NCBI RefSeq assembly: GCF_031755915.1
Contig: NC_083379.1
Coordinates: 13,129,501 to 13,193,500 of the forward strand
DNA from: Ziziphus jujuba
Lineage: Eukaryota; Streptophyta; Magnoliopsida; Rosales; Rhamnaceae
DNA: 64,000 bases
Direction of reading: 5' to 3'
Both the position numbers and the translations under genes were made by a program. Of the stretch, positions 34,254 to 49,823 are shown piece by piece. Each line of letters opens with the position of its first letter. Position 1 is the first letter of the stretch. Below the pieces are notes generated by a model, which saw nothing but the letters and a program-made list of their open reading frames with translations, had not been told where the DNA came from and made no database searches.

Positions 34254-37200
34254 CTGATCGCAAGTTCTTTTTTTTATCACATTAAATTCTAATGTTAAAG
34301 CTAGAATTTTATATAGCATAGGGGTTTTCTGATATTCATTATTCCAATTTAGATTAGGAAACCTCTAATTTCCAAATTAGATTAGGATGTATAGGGGTTT
34401 TCTGATATTCATTATTCTAATTAGATTAGGAAACCTCTAAGTAACTCCAGAACAAGTAGGAGACACCTCACTACTATTTGATCAGCTTATTCACCTTTAG
34501 TTTTATCACCTTAACAAGAATTAGAGATAATATTGGTTAAACACTTGGCATTTTGGGTTAGGAAATTATACGCAATTAAATATATAAATTAATTAATTAA
34601 AAACAAACTATATTATCAGTCAACATCTAGTCATTCAATTTTTAAGGAGGTTATGTACAAAAGGCATAATTTTTTAGTATTCCTTATTACTTGTAGATAA
34701 ATATATATATATATATATATATTTAATTTTTTATATTATTTTACACAAAAAATAAAATTAATTTGGAAAATTATTTTTTTAATATGACAAATTTAACAAT
34801 TTTTTCAAAGAAAATAAGACTAATTATGCAACAAATAATTGAGTTTAGGAAGCACGGTAACAAAATAATAATAAGTAATCCTTAGAGACCAAAGTTCAAA
34901 ATATAGTATTTATGTTAAATATAATAGTGATAATACTGAACTTCTTCTTTGTCTACCATCTCCTCTGACTAGGAAAGCCGAGATGAGTTCGTCGTCTATA
35001 AAAAGAAAAAATATAAGCAAATGGAGTTATCCGTGCGAACCGTGCCCATAACTAGCTGAAAAACTTTTTATCCAAGAAGTTTGATCGAAATTCGCAATAT
35101 GATGAATTAGTAGAGCTTCTTGTTCTTAGTTGTTGTGGGTTCAGTTACTATCTTCTTGTAACTTTTTGTGTATATTTTGGGTGATCGTAGAGATTAATGC
35201 ATGCTTGCCAGTTTGATTTTCTTGATGATTTCTATTTACTTGAGATGGATAAGAAAGGTTTCCCTAATTAACCCAGTTCAATTTCTCTGCTTTTAAAACC
35301 AATTTACATCGAAATTGATCTTACAGAGATAGAAATTTAGAAAATGCTTTGGAGTTGGAAGATATATACAACGCCCTTTAGTTTTGCTACAGGCATGTTG
35401 GTTTTGTGTTTGTAAGCTGCCCATTGTATAAAAAGGAAAACAAACAGCATATACTGAAATATCAGATTGATGAAATTTTCCACCAGAATACTTTTCTTGT
35501 TTATATATCATTAACTTTTTTACCAAGAGCAACTAAAATGGATAAATTCAAAGGTTTTTATTTTTTATTTTTTAAACGAAACATAAAACTGAAATTGTGG
35601 TTTTAATAGATCAGAGATGGTTACGGTGGGTTTGGTAATTGAACAGTTACTTTCTTTTTTATATTTTTTTATTTAAAAAGGTTAATTTAATTTACAATTT
35701 AATAGATTTAAAATAAGTTAAAAGATTTGACGTAATGTTATAGAATTCTATAAATTTCGTAAAAAAATTTATAAAAATTCAATAAAATTTTTGGGATCAA
35801 TGTTAAATTTTATATCAATAATTTTCTTCACAACTTAATTTTTAAAATCTTTTTAAATTCATTAAAATCAATTATTTTTAAAATTATTTAAAATCAATGA
35901 TTTTTTGAATATTTCTATATTTTAAAAACAATTTATAAAGTCTTAAGTGAATGAACTTAGATTTTATGAACTTTTATAAAATACATAAAAATATAAATTG
36001 AATATCATTAAATTTGTATAAACTTCTTTAAAATTTAAATAGAATATTTCTAAAATGTTTAAATACTTTAAACTTTAAATTGAATATACTCAATATTTTT
36101 TTCTTTTTCAAAAATATTATTTAATCGAAAAATAGGTGATTTACATATGTTTGTTTTTTAACTCTTTGTTTATTCAAAATCATGCCAGTTAAGTAGATAA
36201 TTCTCTAAGCCATCTTTTATTGTTACACATACTAAATTTGTTAACCAAAATTTTGATAAATAATAATATGATAATATACGAATAGTTGATAAATTATTCA
36301 TGCTTTATAATTATAAAAGAAAAATTAATTCTATAATGCTAATTTACTATTCACTCAAAGTTTGATCGACAAATTTGACATATATAGAATTATTGTTTAA
36401 CATATATACTATATATAAAAATAAAAAGGTTTAAATTCACTTATAAAAAAAAAATTAAACTATTGAGAAAGAAGTCAAAAACTAGAAAATTTTGTAAATC
36501 TATAAATTACAAAAGTTAATTTGGCTTTTGTCTTATATAAAAGTTTAAGATTGCGTATCTATTTGATAAAGCTATTTTTTAAATAAAAAAGTCTACTCAA
36601 AAGTTTAAAAAAAAAAATTTGTTAAAAGGTAAAAATATTTGATAAGTGTCAATAAACATTTGTCGATCAAAAAAATAATTTTTTTAATAAATCTAAATTT
36701 TAAATTTTTTTATAATTTTTTAACATATATACAAATTTTTTTATTTATAATCAAATAATTATTAGTATTTTAATAAATATTTTTTTACAAAAATCTATTA
36801 TATAAAATTTTACAAATTAAAACTCTACGTTTTATCTCCTATATGAAACGGATACTTAACATGATGTTTTATAAACTTCCCAAGAAAGCGTAGTGATTTT
36901 TTTTTTTTTTTTTTGGTAATTATCCTGCATTAATGCACAAAAGAAAACCCCACCATAGGGCTTACACCAGAGAGGAAGGGGACCCTTCCTCAGAAGAAAG
37001 CAAATAAAAAATAAACTAGGGAAAAGGGGCAATGCAAGACCTTCCCAAATGCCATAAACAGAACCTCTCAAAGCCCACTTCACTAAGGCATCAGCAAGAT
37101 GATTTTCAATCTTAGGAGACCAGTCTAAGGACCAATCATTAGTTGCAAAAAGCTCTCTCAAATGGAGAATATCAAAACGAGAATCCCATATACAAGGATC

Positions 37201-38079
37201 ATCCTTTCCATTAATCTGGTTCACCACACTCTGGGCGTCACTCCACCAACCTAAATCCTTCCACCCTTTCCCCAAAGCCACCTCAGAAGCCCAAGATAAA
37301 GCTTTAATTTTTGCTAGCTCCACTGAATCAGAGATCATGCCTTTAGCAGTAGCTAAGATGACATTCCCATAAGCGTTCCTGACAACCAAGGCAATAGCAC
37401 TTTTGCGCCCCTTGACTGCAACATCTACATTGACTACCAATCTACCCGGTGCAGGGCAAAACCAATGTTTAGGGTGATCCAACTTGGGCTCTTTCAAACC
37501 CCAAGTTCTCATTCCTTCCAAAAATTCATCCACCATGAACTCAAACCTCCTCACCAACACAGCTATACAATTATCTTTCTGGAACAACTTCTCATTCCTT
37601 ATGCCCGATATCACATAAAGAAGGCAACAAAAGACCAAAGAAAGAGAATTAGGATCGGTGTCAAATCTATCCAAAGTAAGTGGGTTCAAGCACCAAGTAA
37701 CCAACTCCTCAATATTATTGCAATTAATATCTTCGAGTCATAATCCCCATATGCTTCCAAATGCCACAGCTTTCGAAACTGGGCATTCTTTGAATAGGTG
37801 AAAGCTAGATTCCTCCTTTTCTCCACATAACGAACAAAAGACATCTCCTACTTTAAACATGTACCCAATGGCTTGCTTGGTGGGTAGCACCTACGCAACC
37901 ACTCTCCAAAGGAAAATCTTGACTTGTTCATGTAGGTTGGACTTCCAAATAGCTTGCCAAATTCCTACTTGGGCTAAACCCAAGTCTTTTTGAAGCAGCT
38001 CACTACAACTCTTCACTGTGAATATGCAATTACCACTTCCTGTCCATAAAAGGCTATCCTCGCAAAGACTCCTTGGTGT
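32209..38079 (-). repeat. Tandem unit 3 of 6 (5871 bp)
   Basis: Same content. It has a T at 34559 in the fossil exon where the other units have C, and a T at 37112 in the LINE (R to K) shared only with unit 4. Confidence 0.93.
36897..38076 (-). mobile_element. 5'-truncated LINE tail, copy 3
   Basis: As copy 2 but with K for R in SPRIENH. The poly(A) tail is at 36897-36914 and the RNase H frame at 36856-37704. Confidence 0.87.
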
Positions 38080-40124
38080 AACAAACCATAGCAAACCTTC
38101 AACCAATTGCACAATATTATGCTTTCTGTACTTCACTTCTACCTTTAAATGTTTGAGATCGTACAATGGAGAAATCATGGTCTCTCTTATGTTTTCAGGA
38201 TAAATCAATACCTTTCAAAAGTTATAGAAAACAAACAAACAAGTTCAAGGTCAATCACTTTTTGAATAATAATAAAATTGAAAAATATATAAAATATATA
38301 TTTAAAAAAAAAAAAAAAAAAAAACCCCACACACACACACCCACCCACACGCCCACACACACTAAAGAAAGCATTAGTACTGCTACCGACACCTAGCTGG
38401 TTAATTACCAATGGATGTGGCAATTAAAGTGCCATAATGATGTGTAACTATTTTATTGATGAAAAATTAATATAAACTAAATATGATTAAGTGAAATTCA
38501 ATATAAAGCAATAAGATAATGATATGTCATTTATTTGGTACTAATATCATCATTGTAAATAAAAAAAGTAAGATATAAAATGGTTTAGTAAAAAAAGAAA
38601 GAGAGTGAGACAATATGGATAGGTAGGTATTACCTCTGTAGAGACATCATGTAGAAACAAAGTTTCGCATTGATTAAAGGATCCAATAAAATTCCTGAAA
38701 GGTCGATGATACTGTTCCGAGATAAGAGAAGGTCTATTCAACCATAGTTTGGCATGAAGCTTAGACTTAGAGATGAGGAGCGGAGGTGAAGGCAGTAAAT
38801 CCCCTCTGTAAATGAATGAAACTAAGTTTGGAGCTTCAATCTCAACTGTAGACAAATTCGCACATGTGCTCAAATTCAAGCTTCTTAGTTTCCCACCACA
38901 AAACTCAAGCTTGTTCAATAAATTGCACCCTTTCAGCTCCAAGTGCTCAAGAAATAGAAATCTAGATAAATTGTCTTCAACCCATTTATCTGTCACAACA
39001 CTAGCACCCCCCAGTTTCAGGCTTTTGAGATTTTTACAGTTGCCGATATTCATGCTCTTACAATGATTTTTCTTCTCCAAATCAAATACAAAAGATTCAA
39101 GGTATGGGGCTGTAATGTGAATATTCTCTAGTCCTTGACATTTCATCAAAATCAAAGTTCTCAGATTGTTGCTGCTAAAACAAATATTCTTCAATCTTGT
39201 ACAGTCATACAGCTTAAGAGTCTCAAGCAAGTTCAAGCTAGAAACATGGTCCGAAAACCACTCATTAGTTATAATTTCTGTGCTCTTGAACCGTAGGAAT
39301 TTAAGAGTCTTGAAAGAGTTGGGATCGAATAATATTTGACTTTGTTTTTGAAACAGCACATAAGCTGAGTATGAAAAAGATTCAAGACGGGCCTGAGGAT
39401 CGATGCTAATCTTCACCAGCTGGGGACAAGAATTCAATACAACATGCTTGAGTTTATCACCAAGCAAGCTAATAGTTTCTAACCCAGTGCAGTAATTGAG
39501 ACTAACATCCTCGATCAATGGACAGCTCAAAACCAAATTACGATGCTCCAACTTCAAATTAAACCCATTAATCTTCAATCTAGTGAGGTGTTGGGCTGAA
39601 AAGATGGTATTTTGCAAATTGCAAACTTGGATTTCTTTGCTCAAGGGATAAACCCTTTCATTTGTCAAATTAAGCTCTTTGACTTTGTTGACCAATGAAA
39701 AATCTACCATCTTAGAAGCCAAAACATCACTAGTTAATGGACTCACAAAACTCAGCCTGGGAAAACAAGTATCACTGTGATAATGAGTAAGTAATTCAAG
39801 AGATTTAGCCACAAAATCAGGGAAGAAGGAAATAATTTGGTAAGATTTAAATTTTTTTGAGCTTTTTGTGAATGAATCGAAATTGAAATCGAGTACTGGA
39901 ATGGATTTAAATGCAGAGAAAAACTTCTTGGAAGTCAAGCTGAAACGAATTGCATCCTCCAAAGAAAGCAAAGACGTGATTTTGATGATCAATGATTCAG
40001 GCAAGTCTGAGATTAGGTCATGATCATGATGGATTTTCTCTAATTCTTCCATCTTCTTTATTTTCTTCAATGGCTGATCAACATAATATTCTCTCAAACT
40101 CGAATTCAAAGTTTCTTCTTCCAT
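37891..40124 (-). CDS. F-box/LRR-LINE chimeric gene, copy 4
   Basis: Exons 38634-40124 and 37891-38211, with predicted protein identical to copies 2 and 3. The fusion point is at about 38077-38083. Confidence 0.7.
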
Positions 40125-43100
40125 CTGATCGCAAGTTCTTTTTTTTATCACATTAAATTCTAATGTTAAAGCTAGAATTTTATATAGCATAGGGGTTTTC
40201 TGATATTCATTATTCCAATTTAGATTAGGAAACCTCTAATTTCCAAATTAGATTAGGATGTATAGGGGTTTTCTGATATTCATTATTCTAATTAGATTAG
40301 GAAACCTCTAAGTAACTCCAGAACAAGTAGGAGACACCTCACTACTATTTGATCAGCTTATTCACCTTTAGTTTTATCACCTTAACAAGAATTAGAGATA
40401 ATATTGGTTAAACACTTGGCATTTTGGGTCAGGAAATTATACGCAATTAAATATATAAATTAATTAATTAAAAACAAACTATATTATCAGTCAACATCTA
40501 GTCATTCAATTTTTAAGGAGGTTATGTACAAAAGGCATAATTTTTTAGTATTCCTTATTACTTGTAGATAAATATATATATATATATATATATATTTAAT
40601 TTTTTATATTATTTTACACAAAAAATAAAATTAATTTGGAAAATTATTTTTTTAATATGACAAATTTAACAATTTTTTCAAAGAAAATAAGACTAATTAT
40701 GCAACAAATAATTGAGTTTAGGAAGCACGGTAACAAAATAATAATAAGTAATCCTTAGAGACCAAAGTTCAAAATATAGTATTTATGTTAAATATAATAG
40801 TGATAATACTGAACTTCTTCTTTGTCTACCATCTCCTCTGACTAGGAAAGCCGAGATGAGTTCGTCGTCTATAAAAAGAAAAAATATAAGCAAATGGAGT
40901 TATCCGTGCGAACCGTGCCCATAACTAGCTGAAAAACTTTTTATCCAAGAAGTTTGATCGAAATTCGCAATATGATGAATTAGTAGAGCTTCTTGTTCTT
41001 AGTTGTTGTGGGTTCAGTTACTATCTTCTTGTAACTTTTTGTGTATATTTTGGGTGATCGTAGAGATTAATGCATGCTTGCCAGTTTGATTTTCTTGATG
41101 ATTTCTATTTACTTGAGATGGATAAGAAAGGTTTCCCTAATTAACCCAGTTCAATTTCTCTGCTTTTAAAACCAATTTACATCGAAATTGATCTTACAGA
41201 GATAGAAATTTAGAAAATGCTTTGGAGTTGGAAGATATATACAACGCCCTTTAGTTTTGCTACAGGCATGTTGGTTTTGTGTTTGTAAGCTGCCCATTGT
41301 ATAAAAAGGAAAACAAACAGCATATACTGAAATATCAGATTGATGAAATTTTCCACCAGAATACTTTTCTTGTTTATATATCATTAACTTTTTTACCAAG
41401 AGCAACTAAAATGGATAAATTCAAAGGTTTTTATTTTTTATTTTTTAAACGAAACATAAAACTGAAATTGTGGTTTTAATAGATCAGAGATGGTTACGGT
41501 GGGTTTGGTAATTGAACAGTTACTTTCTTTTTTATATTTTTTTATTTAAAAAGGTTAATTTAATTTACAATTTAATAGATTTAAAATAAGTTAAAAGATT
41601 TGACGTAATGTTATAGAATTCTATAAATTTCGTAAAAAAATTTATAAAAATTCAATAAAATTTTTGGGATCAATGTTAAATTTTATATCAATAATTTTCT
41701 TCACAACTTAATTTTTAAAATCTTTTTAAATTCATTAAAATCAATTATTTTTAAAATTATTTAAAATCAATGATTTTTTGAATATTTCTATATTTTAAAA
41801 ACAATTTATAAAGTCTTAAGTGAATGAACTTAGATTTTATGAACTTTTATAAAATACATAAAAATATAAATTGAATATCATTAAATTTGTATAAACTTCT
41901 TTAAAATTTAAATAGAATATTTCTAAAATGTTTAAATACTTTAAACTTTAAATTGAATATACTCAATATTTTTTTCTTTTTCAAAAATATTATTTAATCG
42001 AAAAATAGGTGATTTACATATGTTTGTTTTTTAACTCTTTGTTTATTCAAAATCATGCCAGTTAAGTAGATAATTCTCTAAGCCATCTTTTATTGTTACA
42101 CATACTAAATTTGTTAACCAAAATTTTGATAAATAATAATATGATAATATACGAATAGTTGATAAATTATTCATGCTTTATAATTATAAAAGAAAAATTA
42201 ATTCTATAATGCTAATTTACTATTCACTCAAAGTTTGATCGACAAATTTGACATATATAGAATTATTGTTTAACATATATACTATATATAAAAATAAAAA
42301 GGTTTAAATTCACTTATAAAAAAAAAATTAAACTATTGAGAAAGAAGTCAAAAACTAGAAAATTTTGTAAATCTATAAATTACAAAAGTTAATTTGGCTT
42401 TTGTCTTATATAAAAGTTTAAGATTGCGTATCTATTTGATAAAGCTATTTTTTAAATAAAAAAGTCTACTCAAAAGTTTAAAAAAAAAAATTTGTTAAAA
42501 GGTAAAAATATTTGATAAGTGTCAATAAACATTTGTCGATCAAAAAAATAATTTTTTTAATAAATCTAAATTTTAAATTTTTTTATAATTTTTTAACATA
42601 TATACAAATTTTTTTATTTATAATCAAATAATTATTAGTATTTTAATAAATATTTTTTTACAAAAATCTATTATATAAAATTTTACAAATTAAAACTCTA
42701 CGTTTTATCTCCTATATGAAACGGATACTTAACATGATGTTTTATAAACTTCCCAAGAAAGCGTAGTGATTTTTTTTTTTTTTTTTTGGTAATTATCCTG
42801 CATTAATGCACAAAAGAAAACCCCACCATAGGGCTTACACCAGAGAGGAAGGGGACCCTTCCTCAGAAGAAAGCAAATAAAAAATAAACTAGGGAAAAGG
42901 GGCAATGCAAGACCTTCCCAAATGCCATAAACAGAACCTCTCAAAGCCCACTTCACTAAGGCATCAGCAAGATGATTTTCAATCTTAGGAGACCAGTCTA
43001 AGGACCAATCATTAGTTGCAAAAAGCTCTCTCAAATGGAGAATATCAAAACGAGAATCCCATATACAAGGATCATCCTTTCCATTAATCTGGTTCACCAC

Positions 43101-43952
43101 ACTCTGGGCGTCACTCCACCAACCTAAATCCTTCCACCCTTTCCCCAAAGCCACCTCAGAAGCCCAAGATAAAGCTTTAATTTTTGCTAGCTCCACTGAA
43201 TCAGAGATCATGCCTTTAGCAGTAGCTAAGATGACATTCCCATAAGCGTTCCTGACAACCAAGGCAATAGCACTTTTGCGCCCCTTGACTGCAACATCTA
43301 CATTGACTACCAATCTACCCGGTGCAGGGCAAAACCAATGTTTAGGGTGATCCAACTTGGGCTCTTTCAAACCCCAAGTTCTCATTCCTTCCAAAAATTC
43401 ATCCACCATGAACTCAAACCTCCTCACCAACACAGCTATACAATTATCTTTCTGGAACAACTTCTCATTCCTTATGCCCGATATCACATAAAGAAGGCAA
43501 CAAAAGACCAAAGAAAGAGAATTAGGATCGGTGTCAAATCTATCCAAAGTAAGTGGGTTCAAGCACCAAGTAACCAACTCCTCAATATTATTGCAATTAA
43601 TATCTTCGAGTCATAATCCCCATATGCTTCCAAATGCCACAGCTTTCGAAACTGGGCATTCTTTGAATAGGTGAAAGCTAGATTCCTCCTTTTCTCCACA
43701 TAACGAACAAAAGACATCTCCTACTTTAAACATGTACCCAATGGCTTGCTTGGTGGGTAGCACCTACGCAACCACTCTCCAAAGGAAAATCTTGACTTGT
43801 TCATGTAGGTTGGACTTCCAAATAGCTTGCCAAATTCCTACTTGGGCTAAACCCAAGTCTTTTTGAAGCAGCTCACTACAACTCTTCACTGTGAATATGC
43901 AATTACCACTTCCTGTCCATAAAAGGCTATCCTCGCAAAGACTCCTTGGTGT
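38080..43952 (-). repeat. Tandem unit 4 of 6 (5873 bp)
   Basis: Same content. It shares the LINE R-to-K substitution with unit 3, which makes units 3 and 4 closest relatives at that site. Confidence 0.93.
42770..43949 (-). mobile_element. 5'-truncated LINE tail, copy 4
   Basis: Shares the K variant with copy 3. The poly(A) tail is at 42770-42787 and the RNase H frame at 42729-43577. Confidence 0.87.
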
Positions 43953-45997
43953 AACAAACCATAGCAAACCTTCAACCAATTGCACAATATTATGCTTTCT
44001 GTACTTCACTTCTACCTTTAAATGTTTGAGATCGTACAATGGAGAAATCATGGTCTCTCTTATGTTTTCAGGATAAATCAATACCTTTCAAAAGTTATAG
44101 AAAACAAACAAACAAGTTCAAGGTCAATCACTTTTTGAATAATAATAAAATTGAAAAATATATAAAATATATATTTAAAAAAAAAAAAAAAAAAAAACCC
44201 CACACACACACACCCACCCACACGCCCACACACACTAAAGAAAGCATTAGTACTGCTACCGACACCTAGCTGGTTAATTACCAATGGATGTGGCAATTAA
44301 AGTGCCATAATGATGTGTAACTATTTTATTGATGAAAAATTAATATAAACTAAATATGATTAAGTGAAATTCAATATAAAGCAATAAGATAATGATATGT
44401 CATTTATTTGGTACTAATATCATCATTGTAAATAAAAAAAGTAAGATATAAAATGGTTTAGTAAAAAAAGAAAGAGAGTGAGACAATATGGATAGGTAGG
44501 TATTACCTCTGTAGAGACATCATGTAGAAACAAAGTTTCGCATTGATTAAAGGATCCAATAAAATTCCTGAAAGGTCGATGATACTGTTCCGAGATAAGA
44601 GAAGGTCTATTCAACCATAGTTTGGCATGAAGCTTAGACTTAGAGATGAGGAGCGGAGGTGAAGGCAGTAAATCCCCTCTGTAAATGAATGAAACTAAGT
44701 TTGGAGCTTCAATCTCAACTGTAGACAAATTCGCACATGTGCTCAAATTCAAGCTTCTTAGTTTCCCACCACAAAACTCAAGCTTGTTCAATAAATTGCA
44801 CCCTTTCAGCTCCAAGTGCTCAAGAAATAGAAATCTAGATAAATTGTCTTCAACCCATTTATCTGTCACAACACTAGCACCCCCCAGTTTCAGGCTTTTG
44901 AGATTTTTACAGTTGCCGATATTCATGCTCTTACAATGATTTTTCTTCTCCAAATCAAATACAAAAGATTCAAGGTATGGGGCTGTAATGTGAATATTCT
45001 CTAGTCCTTGACATTTCATCAAAATCAAAGTTCTCAGATTGTTGCTGCTAAAACAAATATTCTTCAATCTTGTACAGTCATACAGCTTAAGAGTCTCAAG
45101 CAAGTTCAAGCTAGAAACATGGTCCGAAAACCACTCATTAGTTATAATTTCTGTGCTCTTGAACCGTAGGAATTTAAGAGTCTTGAAAGAGTTGGGATCG
45201 AATAATATTTGACTTTGTTTTTGAAACAGCACATAAGCTGAGTATGAAAAAGATTCAAGACGGGCCTGAGGATCGATGCTAATCTTCACCAGCTGGGGAC
45301 AAGAATTCAATACAACATGCTTGAGTTTATCACCAAGCAAGCTAATAGTTTCTAACCCAGTGCAGTAATTGAGACTAACATCCTCGATCAATGGACAGCT
45401 CAAAACCAAATTACGATGCTCCAACTTCAAATTAAACCCATTAATCTTCAATCTAGTGAGGTGTTGGGCTGAAAAGATGGTATTTTGCAAATTGCAAACT
45501 TGGATTTCTTTGCTCAAGGGATAAACCCTTTCATTTGTCAAATTAAGCTCTTTGACTTTGTTGACCAATGAAAAATCTACCATCTTAGAAGCCAAAACAT
45601 CACTAGTTAATGGACTCACAAAACTCAGCCTGGGAAAACAAGTATCACTGTGATAATGAGTAAGTAATTCAAGAGATTTAGCCACAAAATCAGGGAAGAA
45701 GGAAATAATTTGGTAAGATTTAAATTTTTTTGAGCTTTTTGTGAATGAATCGAAATTGAAATCGAGTACTGGAATGGATTTAAATGCAGAGAAAAACTTC
45801 TTGGAAGTCAAGCTGAAACGAATTGCATCCTCCAAAGAAAGCAAAGACGTGATTTTGATGATCAATGATTCAGGCAAGTCTGAGATTAGGTCATGATCAT
45901 GATGGATTTTCTCTAATTCTTCCATCTTCTTTATTTTCTTCAATGGCTGATCAACATAATATTCTCTCAAACTCGAATTCAAAGTTTCTTCTTCCAT
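43764..45997 (-). CDS. F-box/LRR-LINE chimeric gene, copy 5
   Basis: Exons 44507-45997 and 43764-44084, with the same predicted protein. The fusion point is at about 43950-43956. Confidence 0.7.
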
Positions 45998-48900
45998 CTG
46001 ATCGCAAGTTCTTTTTTTTATCACATTAAATTCTAATGTTAAAGCTAGAATTTTATATAGCATAGGGGTTTTCTGATATTCATTATTCCAATTTAGATTA
46101 GGAAACCTCTAATTTCCAAATTAGATTAGGATGTATAGGGGTTTTCTGATATTCATTATTCTAATTAGATTAGGAAACCTCTAAGTAACTCCAGAACAAG
46201 TAGGAGACACCTCACTACTATTTGATCAGCTTATTCACCTTTAGTTTTATCACCTTAACAAGAATTAGAGATAATATTGGTTAAACACTTGGCATTTTGG
46301 GTCAGGAAATTATACGCAATTAAATATATAAATTAATTAATTAAAAACAAACTATATTATCAGTCAACATCTAGTCATTCAATTTTTAAGGAGGTTATGT
46401 ACAAAAGGCATAATTTTTTAGTATTCCTTATTACTTGTAGATAAATATATATATATATATATATATTTAATTTTTTATATTATTTTACACAAAAAATAAA
46501 ATTAATTTGGAAAATTATTTTTTTAATATGACAAATTTAACAATTTTTTCAAAGAAAATAAGACTAATTATGCAACAAATAATTGAGTTTAGGAAGCACG
46601 GTAACAAAATAATAATAAGTAATCCTTAGAGACCAAAGTTCAAAATATAGTATTTATGTTAAATATAATAGTGATAATACTGAACTTCTTCTTTGTCTAC
46701 CATCTCCTCTGACTAGGAAAGCCGAGATGAGTTCGTCGTCTATAAAAAGAAAAAATATAAGCAAATGGAGTTATCCGTGCGAACCGTGCCCATAACTAGC
46801 TGAAAAACTTTTTATCCAAGAAGTTTGATCGAAATTCGCAATATGATGAATTAGTAGAGCTTCTTGTTCTTAGTTGTTGTGGGTTCAGTTACTATCTTCT
46901 TGTAACTTTTTGTGTATATTTTGGGTGATCGTAGAGATTAATGCATGCTTGCCAGTTTGATTTTCTTGATGATTTCTATTTACTTGAGATGGATAAGAAA
47001 GGTTTCCCTAATTAACCCAGTTCAATTTCTCTGCTTTTAAAACCAATTTACATCGAAATTGATCTTACAGAGATAGAAATTTAGAAAATGCTTTGGAGTT
47101 GGAAGATATATACAACGCCCTTTAGTTTTGCTACAGGCATGTTGGTTTTGTGTTTGTAAGCTGCCCATTGTATAAAAAGGAAAACAAACAGCATATACTG
47201 AAATATCAGATTGATGAAATTTTCCACCAGAATACTTTTCTTGTTTATATATCATTAACTTTTTTACCAAGAGCAACTAAAATGGATAAATTCAAAGGTT
47301 TTTATTTTTTATTTTTTAAACGAAACATAAAACTGAAATTGTGGTTTTAATAGATCAGAGATGGTTACGGTGGGTTTGGTAATTGAACAGTTACTTTCTT
47401 TTTTATATTTTTTTATTTAAAAAGGTTAATTTAATTTACAATTTAATAGATTTAAAATAAGTTAAAAGATTTGACGTAATGTTATAGAATTCTATAAATT
47501 TCGTAAAAAAATTTATAAAAATTCAATAAAATTTTTGGGATCAATGTTAAATTTTATATCAATAATTTTCTTCACAACTTAATTTTTAAAATCTTTTTAA
47601 ATTCATTAAAATCAATTATTTTTAAAATTATTTAAAATCAATGATTTTTTGAATATTTCTATATTTTAAAAACAATTTATAAAGTCTTAAGTGAATGAAC
47701 TTAGATTTTATGAACTTTTATAAAATACATAAAAATATAAATTGAATATCATTAAATTTGTATAAACTTCTTTAAAATTTAAATAGAATATTTCTAAAAT
47801 GTTTAAATACTTTAAACTTTAAATTGAATATACTCAATATTTTTTTCTTTTTCAAAAATATTATTTAATCGAAAAATAGGTGATTTACATATGTTTGTTT
47901 TTTAACTCTTTGTTTATTCAAAATCATGCCAGTTAAGTAGATAATTCTCTAAGCCATCTTTTATTGTTACACATACTAAATTTGTTAACCAAAATTTTGA
48001 TAAATAATAATATGATAATATACGAATAGTTGATAAATTATTCATGCTTTATAATTATAAAAGAAAAATTAATTCTATAATGCTAATTTACTATTCACTC
48101 AAAGTTTGATCGACAAATTTGACATATATAGAATTATTGTTTAACATATATACTATATATAAAAATAAAAAGGTTTAAATTCACTTATAAAAAAAAAATT
48201 AAACTATTGAGAAAGAAGTCAAAAACTAGAAAATTTTGTAAATCTATAAATTACAAAAGTTAATTTGGCTTTTGTCTTATATAAAAGTTTAAGATTGCGT
48301 ATCTATTTGATAAAGCTATTTTTTAAATAAAAAAGTCTACTCAAAAGTTTAAAAAAAAAAATTTGTTAAAAGGTAAAAATATTTGATAAGTGTCAATAAA
48401 CATTTGTCGATCAAAAAAATAATTTTTTTAATAAATCTAAATTTTAAATTTTTTTATAATTTTTTAACATATATACAAATTTTTTTATTTATAATCAAAT
48501 AATTATTAGTATTTTAATAAATATTTTTTTACAAAAATCTATTATATAAAATTTTACAAATTAAAACTCTACGTTTTATCTCCTATATGAAACGGATACT
48601 TAACATGATGTTTTATAAACTTCCCAAGAAAGCGTAGTGATTTTTTTTTTTTTTTTTTGGTAATTATCCTGCATTAATGCACAAAAGAAAACCCCACCAT
48701 AGGGCTTACACCAGAGAGGAAGGGGACCCTTCCTCAGAAGAAAGCAAATAAAAAATAAACTAGGGAAAAGGGGCAATGCAAGACCTTCCCAAATGCCATA
48801 AACAGAACCTCTCAAAGCCCACTTCACTAAGGCATCAGCAAGATGATTTTCAATCCTAGGAGACCAGTCTAAGGACCAATCATTAGTTGCAAAAAGCTCT

Positions 48901-49823
48901 CTCAAATGGAGAATATCAAAACGAGAATCCCATATACAAGGATCATCCTTTCCATTAATCTGGTTCACCACACTCTGGGCGTCACTCCACCAACCTAAAT
49001 CCTTCCACCCTTTCCCCAAAGCCACCTCAGAAGCCCAAGATAAAGCTTTAATTTTTGCTAGCTCCACTGAATCAGAGATCATGCCTTTAGCAGTAGCTAA
49101 GATGACATTCCCATAAGCGTTCCTGACAACCAAGGCAATAGCACTTTTGCGCCCCTTGACTGCAACATCTACATTGACTACCAATCTACCCGGTGCAGGG
49201 CAAAACCAATGTTTAGGGTGATCCAACTTGGGCTCTTTCAAACCCCAAGTTCTCATTCCTTCCAAAAATTCATCCACCATGAACTCAAACCTCCTCACCA
49301 ACACAGCTATACAATTATCTTTCTGGAACAACTTCTCATTCCTTATGCCCGATATCACATAAAGAAGGCAACAAAAGACCAAAGAAAGAGAATTAGGATC
49401 GGTGTCAAATCTATCCAAAGTAAGTGGGTTCAAGCACCAAGTAACCAACTCCTCAATATTATTGCAATTAATATCTTCGAGTCATAATCCCCATATGCTT
49501 CCAAATGCCACAGCTTTCGAAACTGGGCATTCTTTGAATAGGTGAAAGCTAGATTCCTCCTTTTCTCCACATAACGAACAAAAGACATCTCCTACTTTAA
49601 ACATGTACCCAATGGCTTGCTTGGTGGGTAGCACCTACGCAACCACTCTCCAAAGGAAAATCTTGACTTGTTCATGTAGGTTGGACTTCCAAATAGCTTG
49701 CCAAATTCCTACTTGGGCTAAACCCAAGTCTTTTTGAAGCAGCTCACTACAACTCTTCACTGTGAATATGCAATTACCACTTCCTGTCCATAAAAGGCTA
49801 TCCTCGCAAAGACTCCTTGGTGT
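43953..49823 (-). repeat. Tandem unit 5 of 6 (5871 bp)
   Basis: Same content. No unit-specific substitution was noticed in the parts compared by eye. Confidence 0.93.
48641..49820 (-). mobile_element. 5'-truncated LINE tail, copy 5
   Basis: W and R variant as in copies 2 and 6. The poly(A) tail is at 48641-48658 and the RNase H frame at 48600-49448. Confidence 0.87.
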